From: JAHELQ01 sp965603365
Lineage (GTDB): Bacteria > Acidobacteriota > Aminicenantia > UBA2199
Assembly (NCBI GenBank): GCA_965603365.1
Contig: CBFDCR010000015.1
Location: 19,329 to 83,328 of the forward strand
Length of the DNA stretch: 64,000 nucleotides
Direction: 5' to 3'
This document shows, piece after piece, positions 46,429-55,037 of this stretch (position 1 is its first letter; every line of letters begins with the position of its first letter). The notes beneath the pieces were generated by a model. That model was given only the letters and a program-made list of their open reading frames with translations. It searched no databases and was not told the origin of the DNA. The position numbers and the translations under genes were made by a program.

Positions 46429-49400
46429 TTAAAGCTCCTCGATCACTTTCGATAAAACATTCACCTGTTCGTCCAATTCGGCATAGGTGATCTGAAGATT
46501 ACGGATGAAATCCTTGTCTTCATATCTCATTACGACACGATCCCCCGTCCTCTCTACCTGTTCCGCAAACAGTCGTTGCACCGGTTTATGCCCGATGTAC
46601 CCTGACCGGTTAGATGTAACGGTGTCCCCGGCGACGCCGAAGGCTTCCAGAATCGTCTGCCGCTCCCCTCTATCAATCATCTCTATATCGGCTAATAGAA
46701 CCTGGGGACTCTTAACCGCCTCTTCCAGTATATTGATAAAATGCCCCGCCAACCTCTCTACCGTCTCCCGTTTATATAAATCGGTACAATATTCGATATG
46801 AAATCTAATTTCTTCTCCGACTTCAACTGCCTCCACTGTTAAATCCACCCTGGAACCCCGGGAGTGATAATGCACCGGGGTAAATCGCAGCCCCGGTAAT
46901 CTCAGATCAGCCATATCCATATTCTGTACAATTAACATCACATTAAACAGGGGATTCATGCTTAAATCAGTACCTTCCGGTGTCTCCTTCTTCTTCATCA
47001 ACTGGCCAAAGGGATATTGCCGGTGCTCGAATGCCTTTAATGTATTTTCTTTCACCTTCTGCAAAAACCGGGCGAAGGTCATGCCGTATCTGGGGTGATT
47101 GCCCATCACCAGAGTTTCAATGAACAACCCGATGATGTCACCCATATCCGGATGATCCCTGCCGGCTACCGTTGTGCCGATCAGAATATATTCCTGGCCG
47201 GTATACCGGAATAACAAAACATTCAGCACTGCCAGCAATAGCATAAATAAAGTCGTGTTTGTGTCCCGGACAAATTCATGCAGTTGCCGGCTCATCTGTT
47301 CATCCAGTCGGAAATATACCCGGTCTCCGGCGAATCTCTGGATAGGCGGCCGGGTAAAATCGCCGGGTATGTTTAACAATGGCAGTTCACCGGATAGCTG
47401 TCGAAGCCAGAATTTTTCATCCGGTTCCAGTTCTCCCGATGCCAATCGCCGGTTTTGCCACCGGGAAAAATCTTTATAACGGTACTTTAATGCCGGCAAT
47501 TCCCCACCACTATACAGGGTTGTAAATTCTTTAATAAGAAGATCCATCGATACCCCATCGGTGATGATGTGGTGTATATCTAACATAAATATATGACTCT
47601 CCTCGCCCACTCTCGCCAATCCCGCCCGCATCAACGGTACCTGTGACAGATCGAAGGGACGCACAAAATTTTGGATAATCCTCGCCTGCTCTTGCCTTTT
47701 GCCCGAGTCAAAACACTCTATTTTAAAATCTACCTCCCTGTGGATTTTCTGCACCGGTTGGCCATCTACCTGCACAAACGACGTACGAAAACTTTCATGC
47801 CGGTGAATCAACTCTCCTAAGCATTTCTCCAACCGGCCTCTATTCAGCCTGCCCTCTACTTCCATGATTGTGGTCACATTGTAGGCGGTATTCTCCGGCT
47901 CCAACTGCTGCAGCATATAAAATCTTTTCTGGGCTGAGGCGGCTGCATAGTACTCTCTTTTTTCCGAAAGCTCCAGCGTTTGATATATATCCTCACCGGC
48001 AGCTAAAATATACTCCGACAATCCACGAATGGTTAGCCGGTTGAACACTTCTGCCAACGGCAGCCTTACATTTAACTCCCGGTGTATTTCGGTAACCAAC
48101 AGGGAGGCTTTTAACGAATGCCCACCGGATGAAAAGAAATTATAATCAATCCCAATCTTTTCTATATCTACTCGCAGTACCCTCGACCAGATCTCCACCA
48201 GTCTCTTCTCCAATTCATTTCGAGGTGCCGCGTATTCGACCACCTTACCCTCACGACAGAGATCTTGCCTCCGGATCAAATCCTTTTTTATTCTATCCCT
48301 CTCTTCCTTTGTCAATATTTCGATCTCGTTTACTCTTTTTTCAGGTTGACTCAACACCTGATTGAGTATCTCTCTAAAATGGCCGTATAACCTTTTTAAC
48401 CTCTTGCGATCGAATAACATTTTATTGCCCGTAATGCTTGTTTCAAAAGGGGCAAAAGGAGTGATAATCACCGTTACATCATGGTGAGTCGTCTCGACTA
48501 TCGAAAAGCAATCGACCCTTAATTCTCCTTTAGACTGCAGCAACCTCTGCTCTAACGGATAGTTTTCCAATACCACCACCGAATCAAAAAGCATCTCTCT
48601 ATTCGCCTTTTCTATACATTCATTGATCGCTAACCGTGGGACAGTTGTGTACCCTTCACACTGCTGCAAGTGTTCCTGGGTTCGCCTGAGTAAATCCGAT
48701 ATTGTCTCCTCCGGACGGGTTCGTACCCGTACGGGCAATGTATTGATAAACAATCCCACCATATCCTCTATCCCCCGGATATTCGCCGATCGCCCCGATA
48801 TGGTGGTATCGAAAAGCACATCCTCGCTGTCATTATACTGCTGGATTAAAATCCCCCAGGTGGTGTGGAACAGGGAGGCCAGAGAGATTTTGTGGTGCCG
48901 GGCAAAGCCTTCCAACCGTTCTCTCTCCTGCCTGGGAAGTCGGAAACGATACCCTTCGGTACTTTTTGCATCTCTTTTTCTCAACCTTCCCGGCCGCGGT
49001 GTTTCAGAACGATGAGAAGAGCCAAAACCTTCCATATAATCTCTCCAGAATTTTTCATCCACATCTCGACTCTGATCCCGGATATATTTTACAAATTCCT
49101 TAAACTTCGTCTTAACCTGTCTCTCCGGTTGTTTGCCCTTTGATAAGTCACGGTAAGCATGTAAGAACTCCTTAAGAATGATCCCGTTACTCCAGCCGTC
49201 ATACAAAATGTGATGATTGCCGATGATCATCTCATACTGCTTTTCATCGAGTTTGCATAAAATCACCCTAAAGGGTACCCGGTGCAAATCAAATCCCTCT
49301 TTTTTATCGTTGTCCTTAATGTGGGCCGCCAATCTCTTTTTTTCCTGTTTTCTTTTCATTGAGAGATCGTGATATTGGTGTTCAAGTGAAGAGGATGTTA

Positions 49401-49656
49401 AGACGATTTGCAGCGGATTCTTGATATCCTGCCAGCGATATACCGTTCTCAGCAGCTCGTTTTTCTGAACCACCGCATTCCAGGCCTGCTTAAACCATTC
49501 CACATCAATCTCTCCCAATAGGATTAAACTTAATTGTTCAAAAAAGGAATCATCGGTTGGGTCCCTTAAATATTGGAAAAGTATCCCCTCCTGCATGGGG
49601 GTCAGTGCGACAATATCTTCTATTTTTGTTTTATCTAAAGTCTTCATCCCGATCAT
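46429..49656 (-). CDS. NRPS: C - PCP - C - A(N-terminal fragment)
   Basis: A 1075-residue protein. The first C domain (about 10-450) opens 'IVALTPMQEGILFQYL' and has HHILYDGW near 150. No A domain follows. After a short linker comes a PCP ('NFFSSGGHSLKA', near 512), then a second C (HHIITDGV near 695). The last ~65 residues ('PVQRLFAEQVERTGDRVVM', 'ITYAELDEQVNVL') are the start of an A domain including motif A1; the protein stops there. The rest of that domain opens the NRPS encoded at 45156. The first PCP has no cognate A domain and must be charged in trans or by the upstream condensation step. The start overlaps the ATP-grasp gene by 26 bp. A second ATG three codons in (49647) is better spaced from the GAGGTGG ribosome binding site. 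Confidence 0.92.
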   Translation of the reverse strand: MIGMKTLDKTKIEDIVALTPMQEGILFQYLRDPTDDSFFEQLSLILLGEIDVEWFKQAWNAVVQKNELLRTVYRWQDIKNPLQIVLTSSSLEHQYHDLSMKRKQEKKRLAAHIKDNDKKEGFDLHRVPFRVILCKLDEKQYEMIIGNHHILYDGWSNGIILKEFLHAYRDLSKGKQPERQVKTKFKEFVKYIRDQSRDVDEKFWRDYMEGFGSSHRSETPRPGRLRKRDAKSTEGYRFRLPRQERERLEGFARHHKISLASLFHTTWGILIQQYNDSEDVLFDTTISGRSANIRGIEDMVGLFINTLPVRVRTRPEETISDLLRRTQEHLQQCEGYTTVPRLAINECIEKANREMLFDSVVVLENYPLEQRLLQSKGELRVDCFSIVETTHHDVTVIITPFAPFETSITGNKMLFDRKRLKRLYGHFREILNQVLSQPEKRVNEIEILTKEERDRIKKDLIRRQDLCREGKVVEYAAPRNELEKRLVEIWSRVLRVDIEKIGIDYNFFSSGGHSLKASLLVTEIHRELNVRLPLAEVFNRLTIRGLSEYILAAGEDIYQTLELSEKREYYAAASAQKRFYMLQQLEPENTAYNVTTIMEVEGRLNRGRLEKCLGELIHRHESFRTSFVQVDGQPVQKIHREVDFKIECFDSGKRQEQARIIQNFVRPFDLSQVPLMRAGLARVGEESHIFMLDIHHIITDGVSMDLLIKEFTTLYSGGELPALKYRYKDFSRWQNRRLASGELEPDEKFWLRQLSGELPLLNIPGDFTRPPIQRFAGDRVYFRLDEQMSRQLHEFVRDTNTTLFMLLLAVLNVLLFRYTGQEYILIGTTVAGRDHPDMGDIIGLFIETLVMGNHPRYGMTFARFLQKVKENTLKAFEHRQYPFGQLMKKKETPEGTDLSMNPLFNVMLIVQNMDMADLRLPGLRFTPVHYHSRGSRVDLTVEAVEVGEEIRFHIEYCTDLYKRETVERLAGHFINILEEAVKSPQVLLADIEMIDRGERQTILEAFGVAGDTVTSNRSGYIGHKPVQRLFAEQVERTGDRVVMRYEDKDFIRNLQITYAELDEQVNVLSKVIEEL

Positions 49657-51118
49657 CCACCTCGAAAATCACACATTTCTGTGCCCCCTGCCGGGAATTC
49701 ACAACCTTTTGCTGCCCGCCAAAAGGCAGGATTCGCCCGTATCCTCCGGCAAGCTGCGGCCCAAAGACAAAAAAGCCCCAAACCGCACAATACTGACCGC
49801 AGCCTTCATCACCCGTTTGAAATAAATAGGGATAGGATTCAACATATTCTTGCACCACCCAGCTCTTTACCCCAAGGGCCCTGGTACTCAACTCTCTCCA
49901 CTGCTTCTCGGACACATCGAAGTCTACTTTTAAATCTTGCCAGTTCGTTCCCTTTAGAGCAGTATCCACCAGCTTGCGCCACTCCCCGGGAACCGTATTT
50001 TTCCCGATATAGATACCTTCCCCACCGGAGCCCAATATCGGTTTCAGAACCATTTTTTCTCGATTGGATAAGATAAACTCCTTCAACTTGATTTTTTCAC
50101 CCCCATACGTGCTCTCTCTATCCAGGATTCTGCGGGTCCAGGGAATATATCTCTTTATCACCTCTCTCTCCTCACGGTCAAAGATGCCCGAATCTTCATG
50201 TTCGGACAACAGGGCCAGATTCAATTTGTTCGAAAGCAGCCAGGCGACAGCGCCATTGTAGACCAATATATTCCCCCTTTTGAACACATCCATTATTTTT
50301 CCGGGAATAAAGCCATCGCACCACTCGATAAGTGAGCGAATCTTCCTGTCTCTATAATACACGTCTCCGTTGATTACCCTCAGGCAAGAAAAATCACATG
50401 GCACCACCTCTCCCTTCAAGTGTTCTCCCGAATGCCTTAAAGAATTGTTATAGACGGCATTCAAATACTCTTTTTGGGCGGATGTCGGCTCACCATGAAG
50501 GCCCCTGGAACTCACCAATGCGATATTTAACCGATCATTTTCTTTCTTTAACCTATTTAAAGCGGAGCGAATTAAATGGTCAAATAAAATAAAAAGTGAA
50601 TCGCGGTTGATAAGCTTGACCCGGCTCTCTTTTAGAAACCTTGTGATAACCGGGTTTCTCAAATATGCTGACTTCCATAGAGCTTCCTGTAACCCCCCGA
50701 GATTGGTGTTAACGTTATATTCTATGCATTTAAGACCTGCCGGCGAGAATATAAAATCTCCCCTTGCCAGGAGACCGGCTAAATGTTCCTTACTCACACC
50801 GTCTAATAAATATGTCAGCAAATCTGCGGAGATTCCATAATAGTTACTTATTTTTTTATGATTGTAATCAAAAAACCGTCCCGGTACACTCTTAATTAAA
50901 TCCAATACCTTGAGGGCCGCCCTACTCATTTCATCCCGCAACCGTCGGCCCATGAATACCGGCCAGGGCTGCATTCTATCCAGTTCACTGTTTAAGGCCA
51001 ATATGTCCCGGTAAGAAGACCTTTTCAGTGCCCCGGAATTCTCTTTGACGAAATTCAGAAATTGGACACTACATTTCGATAATTCCTGATGGGCATCTTG
51101 TAATTGAGGTGTGATCAT
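49631..51118 (-). CDS. ATP-grasp ligase of the circularly permuted/carboxylate-amine type
   Basis: The protein is 495 residues. The middle part has 'SPAGLKCIEYNVNTNLGGLQ', like the 'EyN' substrate/metal region of circularly permuted ATP-grasp proteins. The C-terminal part has the ATP-grasp core: 'REKMVLKPILGSGGEGIYIG', 'WVVQEYVESYPYLF', 'AVWGFFVFGPQLAGGYGRIL'. Family members join a carboxylate to an amine through an acyl phosphate. As the first gene of the NRPS operon it could make an unusual starter unit or a dipeptide, or modify the product; no substrate can be assigned. The C-terminus is acidic ('EVDDRDEDFR'). No convincing ribosome binding site precedes the ATG, so a slightly different start is possible. 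Confidence 0.72.
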   Translation of the reverse strand: MITPQLQDAHQELSKCSVQFLNFVKENSGALKRSSYRDILALNSELDRMQPWPVFMGRRLRDEMSRAALKVLDLIKSVPGRFFDYNHKKISNYYGISADLLTYLLDGVSKEHLAGLLARGDFIFSPAGLKCIEYNVNTNLGGLQEALWKSAYLRNPVITRFLKESRVKLINRDSLFILFDHLIRSALNRLKKENDRLNIALVSSRGLHGEPTSAQKEYLNAVYNNSLRHSGEHLKGEVVPCDFSCLRVINGDVYYRDRKIRSLIEWCDGFIPGKIMDVFKRGNILVYNGAVAWLLSNKLNLALLSEHEDSGIFDREEREVIKRYIPWTRRILDRESTYGGEKIKLKEFILSNREKMVLKPILGSGGEGIYIGKNTVPGEWRKLVDTALKGTNWQDLKVDFDVSEKQWRELSTRALGVKSWVVQEYVESYPYLFQTGDEGCGQYCAVWGFFVFGPQLAGGYGRILPFGGQQKVVNSRQGAQKCVIFEVDDRDEDFR

Positions 51119-51435
51119 TATCTGAAGTACTTAGAGAGGCAGGCTTCCGCCTTAAAATAACATTTGAAATCCGAAACGGAAGAACATAAAGAAAGAAGGT
51201 CTCTTTATGACACAGTAAAAATTGTTTGAAAATACAAAAAATAATTACTTTTCAAAAAAAGAGATCTAAGGATTAAAAAACCTGTAGATCATTCATCCCC
51301 GGTTTTAAAATAAAAAACGCTGACTGAATTCGGTCAATTTTGTTTATTTACGACATTTTTTTATCCTTTTTGCATCTTTATTTTCACAAAAAAATGAACC
51401 GGGATACGAAATGATTCGAGGACACCCCATAAGGC
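51119..51435. other. AT-rich spacer upstream of the NRPS operon
   Basis: These 317 bp separate the transposase-derived gene from the ATP-grasp gene. I see no gene or tRNA. The spacer is markedly AT-rich and holds the only sizeable non-coding stretch upstream of the operon, so the operon promoter is expected here. A candidate is listed separately. Confidence 0.5.
51309..51337 (-). promoter_or_regulatory. Possible promoter and overlapping operator-like inverted repeat for the NRPS operon
   Basis: Read on the minus strand, TTGACC (51337-51332) and TTTATT (51314-51309) are separated by 17 bases, a weak sigma-70 arrangement. The -35 lies inside a near-perfect inverted repeat, TGACTGAATTCGGTCA (51321-51336, one T/G mismatch in each arm), which could be a regulator site. 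It is the best candidate in the spacer but the match is modest. Confidence 0.3.
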
Positions 51436-52659
51436 CTAATCGACATTACTCACTTCGAATGGTACCTTCTTTGCTATTTTCAATAAGTCTCTGCCATTTT
51501 GATTGTGAAGAGAAACCGTAAGGGTCTTCGATTTCAAATTCAGTTTGCCTAGAACCCGGTAACCGATCAATTCGGGAGTTAATTCAATGTCGATACCCAG
51601 AATATCGACGTATCCGGTCTCTGGCCCCCCGTTCTGTCCCGCTACTTTTCTAACGATCCTTAAAAAATAAATTCTACTCTCCGGTAATTGATCGATATTT
51701 CTATTTTCGATGTCCCAATACTTCAGGACTATTTTCGGAATGGAACTCGCCGCCGTTTTCCCTGTCGAATGAATATCCGGTTCTCCACTGTACCTCAAAA
51801 AAAACCGTTCTATTTTTATGTTTTTTTTGTGTTTACCATCACTCGATAATGTTCTCCAGAACCCATCAGAGAAAATTCTATCGCCTTCCCTCTCACTTTT
51901 TTTCCTACACTCCCTCTCACTTGACGTATAAAACGGCTTGATTCCGAGGTTTAGTAAAAAAAGCGTGACTTTGCCTATACATCTTCGCTGTGATAAATTG
52001 GCACCAAAGGCAGGGGCATAATTCATTATCACCAGATCCGGGACTGCGTGGTTGTTCCAGATCGTCTTTAACACCCTGATCACTTCGCGGCTGGTTTGTC
52101 CCGATACCCCATAGACAAATCCCAGATCATAAGGCCGAATATATCGGCAGGATAAAAAAGCGGCCCGGCGGGCTGATCCTTTGAAAGGCTGCATTTCAAA
52201 AAACTTAACTTTCATAACAACCTTTCCCAGCTTTTTCCAGCTATTCTCCGGATATCCTCTGTCTTTAATTTCGTCCTCCCCCCGTCCGGATGTAGAACCG
52301 ACTTTCGACTCCCCGCATTCCTTCATGACAGCCCGTATAAACCATTCGGGGATATCTCCCTGAAATTTTCCAACGTAATTTTCCTTTACAACCCTGGGAA
52401 CCATATAATATCCATTTTCATCATTTAATTGCTCCAGGAGTTCCAGAACCCGCCTTTTCTCCTCTTCACTATGTTTTCTCATCTTGCCTCTGGGCCAGCC
52501 CCTTTTATCCTGCTCAATTTCCTCGTCGGTCATTTTAAGCCATTTCGTGACGTTGTCTTTTCCCGCCGCCAGATACCGTGCGATTTTACGAATGCTCCAT
52601 CCCTGCGCCCTTAGCTGTTGAGCCTTTTTCCTCTTTTCAATCATCAAAGTTTTCTTCAT
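51436..52659 (-). CDS. Transposase/integrase-derived protein with altered catalytic residues
   Basis: About 407 residues from the chosen start. The N-terminal helix-turn-helix is 'KKAQQLRAQGWSIRKIARYL'. A retroviral-integrase-like core follows: 'PDLVIMNYAPAFGA' stands where the usual motif is MDNGxxF, so the second catalytic Asp is Asn. The first acidic position also looks changed ('KVKFFEMQPF'). A later Glu (KSEREGD) may remain. The C-terminal part resembles the beta-barrel tail of such transposases ('SRIYFLRIV'). The frame is open over its full length, so it is either a recently inactivated insertion sequence or a domesticated DNA-binding protein. I saw no flanking terminal repeats. The start at 52659 is chosen because AGAGGA lies eight bases upstream; the longer frame to 52698 lacks a ribosome binding site. 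Confidence 0.7.
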   Translation of the reverse strand: MKKTLMIEKRKKAQQLRAQGWSIRKIARYLAAGKDNVTKWLKMTDEEIEQDKRGWPRGKMRKHSEEEKRRVLELLEQLNDENGYYMVPRVVKENYVGKFQGDIPEWFIRAVMKECGESKVGSTSGRGEDEIKDRGYPENSWKKLGKVVMKVKFFEMQPFKGSARRAAFLSCRYIRPYDLGFVYGVSGQTSREVIRVLKTIWNNHAVPDLVIMNYAPAFGANLSQRRCIGKVTLFLLNLGIKPFYTSSERECRKKSEREGDRIFSDGFWRTLSSDGKHKKNIKIERFFLRYSGEPDIHSTGKTAASSIPKIVLKYWDIENRNIDQLPESRIYFLRIVRKVAGQNGGPETGYVDILGIDIELTPELIGYRVLGKLNLKSKTLTVSLHNQNGRDLLKIAKKVPFEVSNVD

Positions 52660-52943
52660 CGTGACAATCCTCTGTACACCTATAGCGATAGTGTCCATAA
52701 TTCATTTGAATTAAGGCTTGCATTAGAATTTTTTTTCTTTCTAAAATAGAGAAAATGTAACAATTTTGACTATGTTCAATTCAGAATAGGCGATTTGACA
52801 CCTAAAATTGTATATAAATTTCTTTTAGTTTCTTACACTTAAAATCACATGGGGACTACATTTCCGACGAAATCACTTATGAATCCGAATCAACCAAAAG
52901 CAGAATATTACCATACCCCTAAATATCGATTAAATCAAGAAGA
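52660..52943. other. AT-rich spacer between hexosaminidase and transposase-derived gene
   Basis: An AT-rich stretch with no gene I can support. A terminator for the ABC/hexosaminidase operon and a promoter for the downstream minus-strand gene would be expected, but neither is clear by eye. Confidence 0.35.
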
Positions 52944-55019
52944 TTATTGAGAAATCTGGGATTTTCCTTTCCGCTGCAAATAGGCAAGCATTGATTCCAG
53001 GGCGGGAATGATCATGACCTCCACCTCGGCCCGGGGTTTACTGGCCTGCTTCAGGAACCGGCTGCTCTCCTCGAGCCAGGCCATATCTATATCTTTTTGG
53101 GTAGTCATCTGTTCCAGGGCGCCTAGCCCGGTCTCCCCCAGCCTGGACAGATCCCGGGAAAGGTCTTCGATCTCCCCTAATATGGGGGAACGGCAGATTA
53201 TCTCTTTCAGCCGCCGGTGATTGGCCTGCCACAGGCTGAAATACTTTTTTAACTCGTTGGCGATATCTTTATTTTCCCCTCTTCCTTGAAGAAACCGCTC
53301 GACCTGTTGGCGAAATTTCCGGGCCACCGGGGCATCGGGCACGGCAGCATCCACCAGCCGGGTCAGGGGTGAGCGGGAAGTATAGGTCTTGCCCAGCTGA
53401 TGGCGTCGATATTTTTTTACCGGTTCCACCACCTCCACCAATACTTTTAAGGCAGAGATGTCGGCTCCCCCGGCCAGGCGCCGCAGCATCATCTCGGGGT
53501 TCTTGATATGCATGAGCCCCAGTTCTTCCAGGTGCAGATTGACCACCTCCAAGCGTCGATACATATCGGCCGTATCCCGGACAGAACCCGGTGACCACAA
53601 CCGTTCGGCAATGGCCGCGGTGCGGGGCCATATCCGTGAATCCACCGTCTCTGGCGAAACGAGCTCGGCCCACATGGTGGCCTCGCCGCCGTAAATCAGC
53701 CTTCTCTGTTTTTTGGTCAACCTCGAATCCGGCGGCACAGGATCATTCAGGTAGTGAAAATCTGCCGGCTGGCACAAATCAATATAATAGCCGTTGGACA
53801 GGACAGCGGGATACCCCTTTTGGGCCGCCTGCCGCAGAAATTCCCGGCCCCGCCAGGATTGGATCATCACATTTCTGGGCAGTTGGGGCTGGAGTATCTC
53901 ATCCCAGCCCATCATCTTTTTGCCGTACTTAGCCAGGATCTCCTGGATTCGCCGGTTAAAATAGGCTTGCAGGCCATGGTTATCGGCAATGTTATTTCTC
54001 TTCTTAAAGGCCTGGATACCTGGATTGGTATCCCATTGTTTACCGTTATTTTCATCGCCGCCGATGTGCACGTAGGGGTCCGGGAATAGGGCCGCCATCT
54101 CGGCAAAGAACCGGTCAAAAAATTGATAAGTCTCCTCAATGGTGGGATTAAAAGTGGGATCGAAGATTCCCCATTTGCGCTCTACCCGGTAGGGGCCAGG
54201 CGCGCTGGCCAGCTCGGGATAGCCCACCAGCCAACTGGTGGAGTGACCGGGAATATCGAACTCCGGCACCACCCGGATGCCCCGCTCGCCGGCATAGGCG
54301 ATCACCTGCCGGACCTGCTCCCGGGTATAATAATCACCGTCGGAACCGAGTTGGTGGAGCCTGGGGAAAGTCCGGCACTCCAGGCGGAATCCCTGGTCAT
54401 CGGTCAGGTGCCAGTGCAGCACATTCATCTTCACCGCGGCCATGCCGTCCAGGTTCCGTTTGATCACCGCCAGCGGTAAGAAGTGTCGGGCCGCATCGAT
54501 CAACAACCCCCGCCAGGGGAAACGGGGTTCGTCTTTGACGGTCACCGCCGGGAGGTAGTAGCCCTCATCGTCCACCGACAGCAGTTGCAGCACTGTCTCC
54601 AGGCCCCGCAGGATGCCGATATCGGTCCGGGCCTTCAGGCGAATAGTGCCGGGCTTAATCCTCAACACGTACGATTCATCCTCCCCCGGTTCCAGTTTGC
54701 CGGTTCTTTTAAAGCGAATCTGGAGATCGGCATCTTCCGCTTCCTTTTCGGCCCGGACCCGGTGCGGTTGAAAAAACAGGCCGGTTCTGCCGGACAGCCG
54801 CCGCAGCAGCCGATCAACTCCCCGGTAGACTCTTTGAGTGCCTGTCTCCTTCATCCCGACCCTGAAGGAATCGGTCAGGCGAAACTTGCCCTTCTTTTGT
54901 ATCACCTTTAGCGGTTTGGGCAGCACATCCAGGGCAGCCGAATGTTCGCTGCCAAAGCCGCAGGAAGCAGCCAGATACATACACATGAAAGCGGCTGCAT
55001 AGCCTTGTCTTTTCATCAT
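52944..55019 (-). CDS. Beta-N-acetylhexosaminidase, glycoside hydrolase family 20
   Basis: The protein is 691 residues. The N-terminus is a signal sequence with a possible lipoprotein site ('MYLAASCG'; Ala at -3 is not ideal). A GH20 N-terminal domain spans about 30-165. The catalytic barrel starts 'WRGLLIDAARHFLPLAVIKR', continues 'LHWHLTDDQGFR' and 'VVPEFDIPGHS', and has the catalytic pair in 'HIGGDEN' near residue 316. A helical C-terminal extension of ~150 residues follows. It removes terminal beta-linked GlcNAc/GalNAc from glycans outside the cytoplasm by substrate-assisted catalysis. It lies 18 bp after the ABC permease gene and is probably co-transcribed with it. Any link to the NRPS product is unproven. 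Confidence 0.93.
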   Translation of the reverse strand: MMKRQGYAAAFMCMYLAASCGFGSEHSAALDVLPKPLKVIQKKGKFRLTDSFRVGMKETGTQRVYRGVDRLLRRLSGRTGLFFQPHRVRAEKEAEDADLQIRFKRTGKLEPGEDESYVLRIKPGTIRLKARTDIGILRGLETVLQLLSVDDEGYYLPAVTVKDEPRFPWRGLLIDAARHFLPLAVIKRNLDGMAAVKMNVLHWHLTDDQGFRLECRTFPRLHQLGSDGDYYTREQVRQVIAYAGERGIRVVPEFDIPGHSTSWLVGYPELASAPGPYRVERKWGIFDPTFNPTIEETYQFFDRFFAEMAALFPDPYVHIGGDENNGKQWDTNPGIQAFKKRNNIADNHGLQAYFNRRIQEILAKYGKKMMGWDEILQPQLPRNVMIQSWRGREFLRQAAQKGYPAVLSNGYYIDLCQPADFHYLNDPVPPDSRLTKKQRRLIYGGEATMWAELVSPETVDSRIWPRTAAIAERLWSPGSVRDTADMYRRLEVVNLHLEELGLMHIKNPEMMLRRLAGGADISALKVLVEVVEPVKKYRRHQLGKTYTSRSPLTRLVDAAVPDAPVARKFRQQVERFLQGRGENKDIANELKKYFSLWQANHRRLKEIICRSPILGEIEDLSRDLSRLGETGLGALEQMTTQKDIDMAWLEESSRFLKQASKPRAEVEVMIIPALESMLAYLQRKGKSQISQ

Positions 55020-55037
55020 ACACCTCGGTAAGATCTT

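Noticed and set aside
46429..46431. Stop codon inside the A domain as a possible sequencing error or nonsense mutation
   Set aside because: It is not a simple break: a complete 417-codon gene with its own ribosome binding site lies between the two parts, and the downstream part has its own ATG at the matching place.
1..51118. CRISPR arrays, tRNA or rRNA genes within the operon
   Set aside because: No regularly spaced identical repeats or RNA signatures were seen; the repeated DNA is similarity between NRPS modules.
52795..52820. TTGACA followed by TATAAATT on the plus strand, promoter-like
   Set aside because: The spacing is only about 12-14 bases and no plus-strand gene follows; the 23-codon frame from 52879 has no ribosome binding site.
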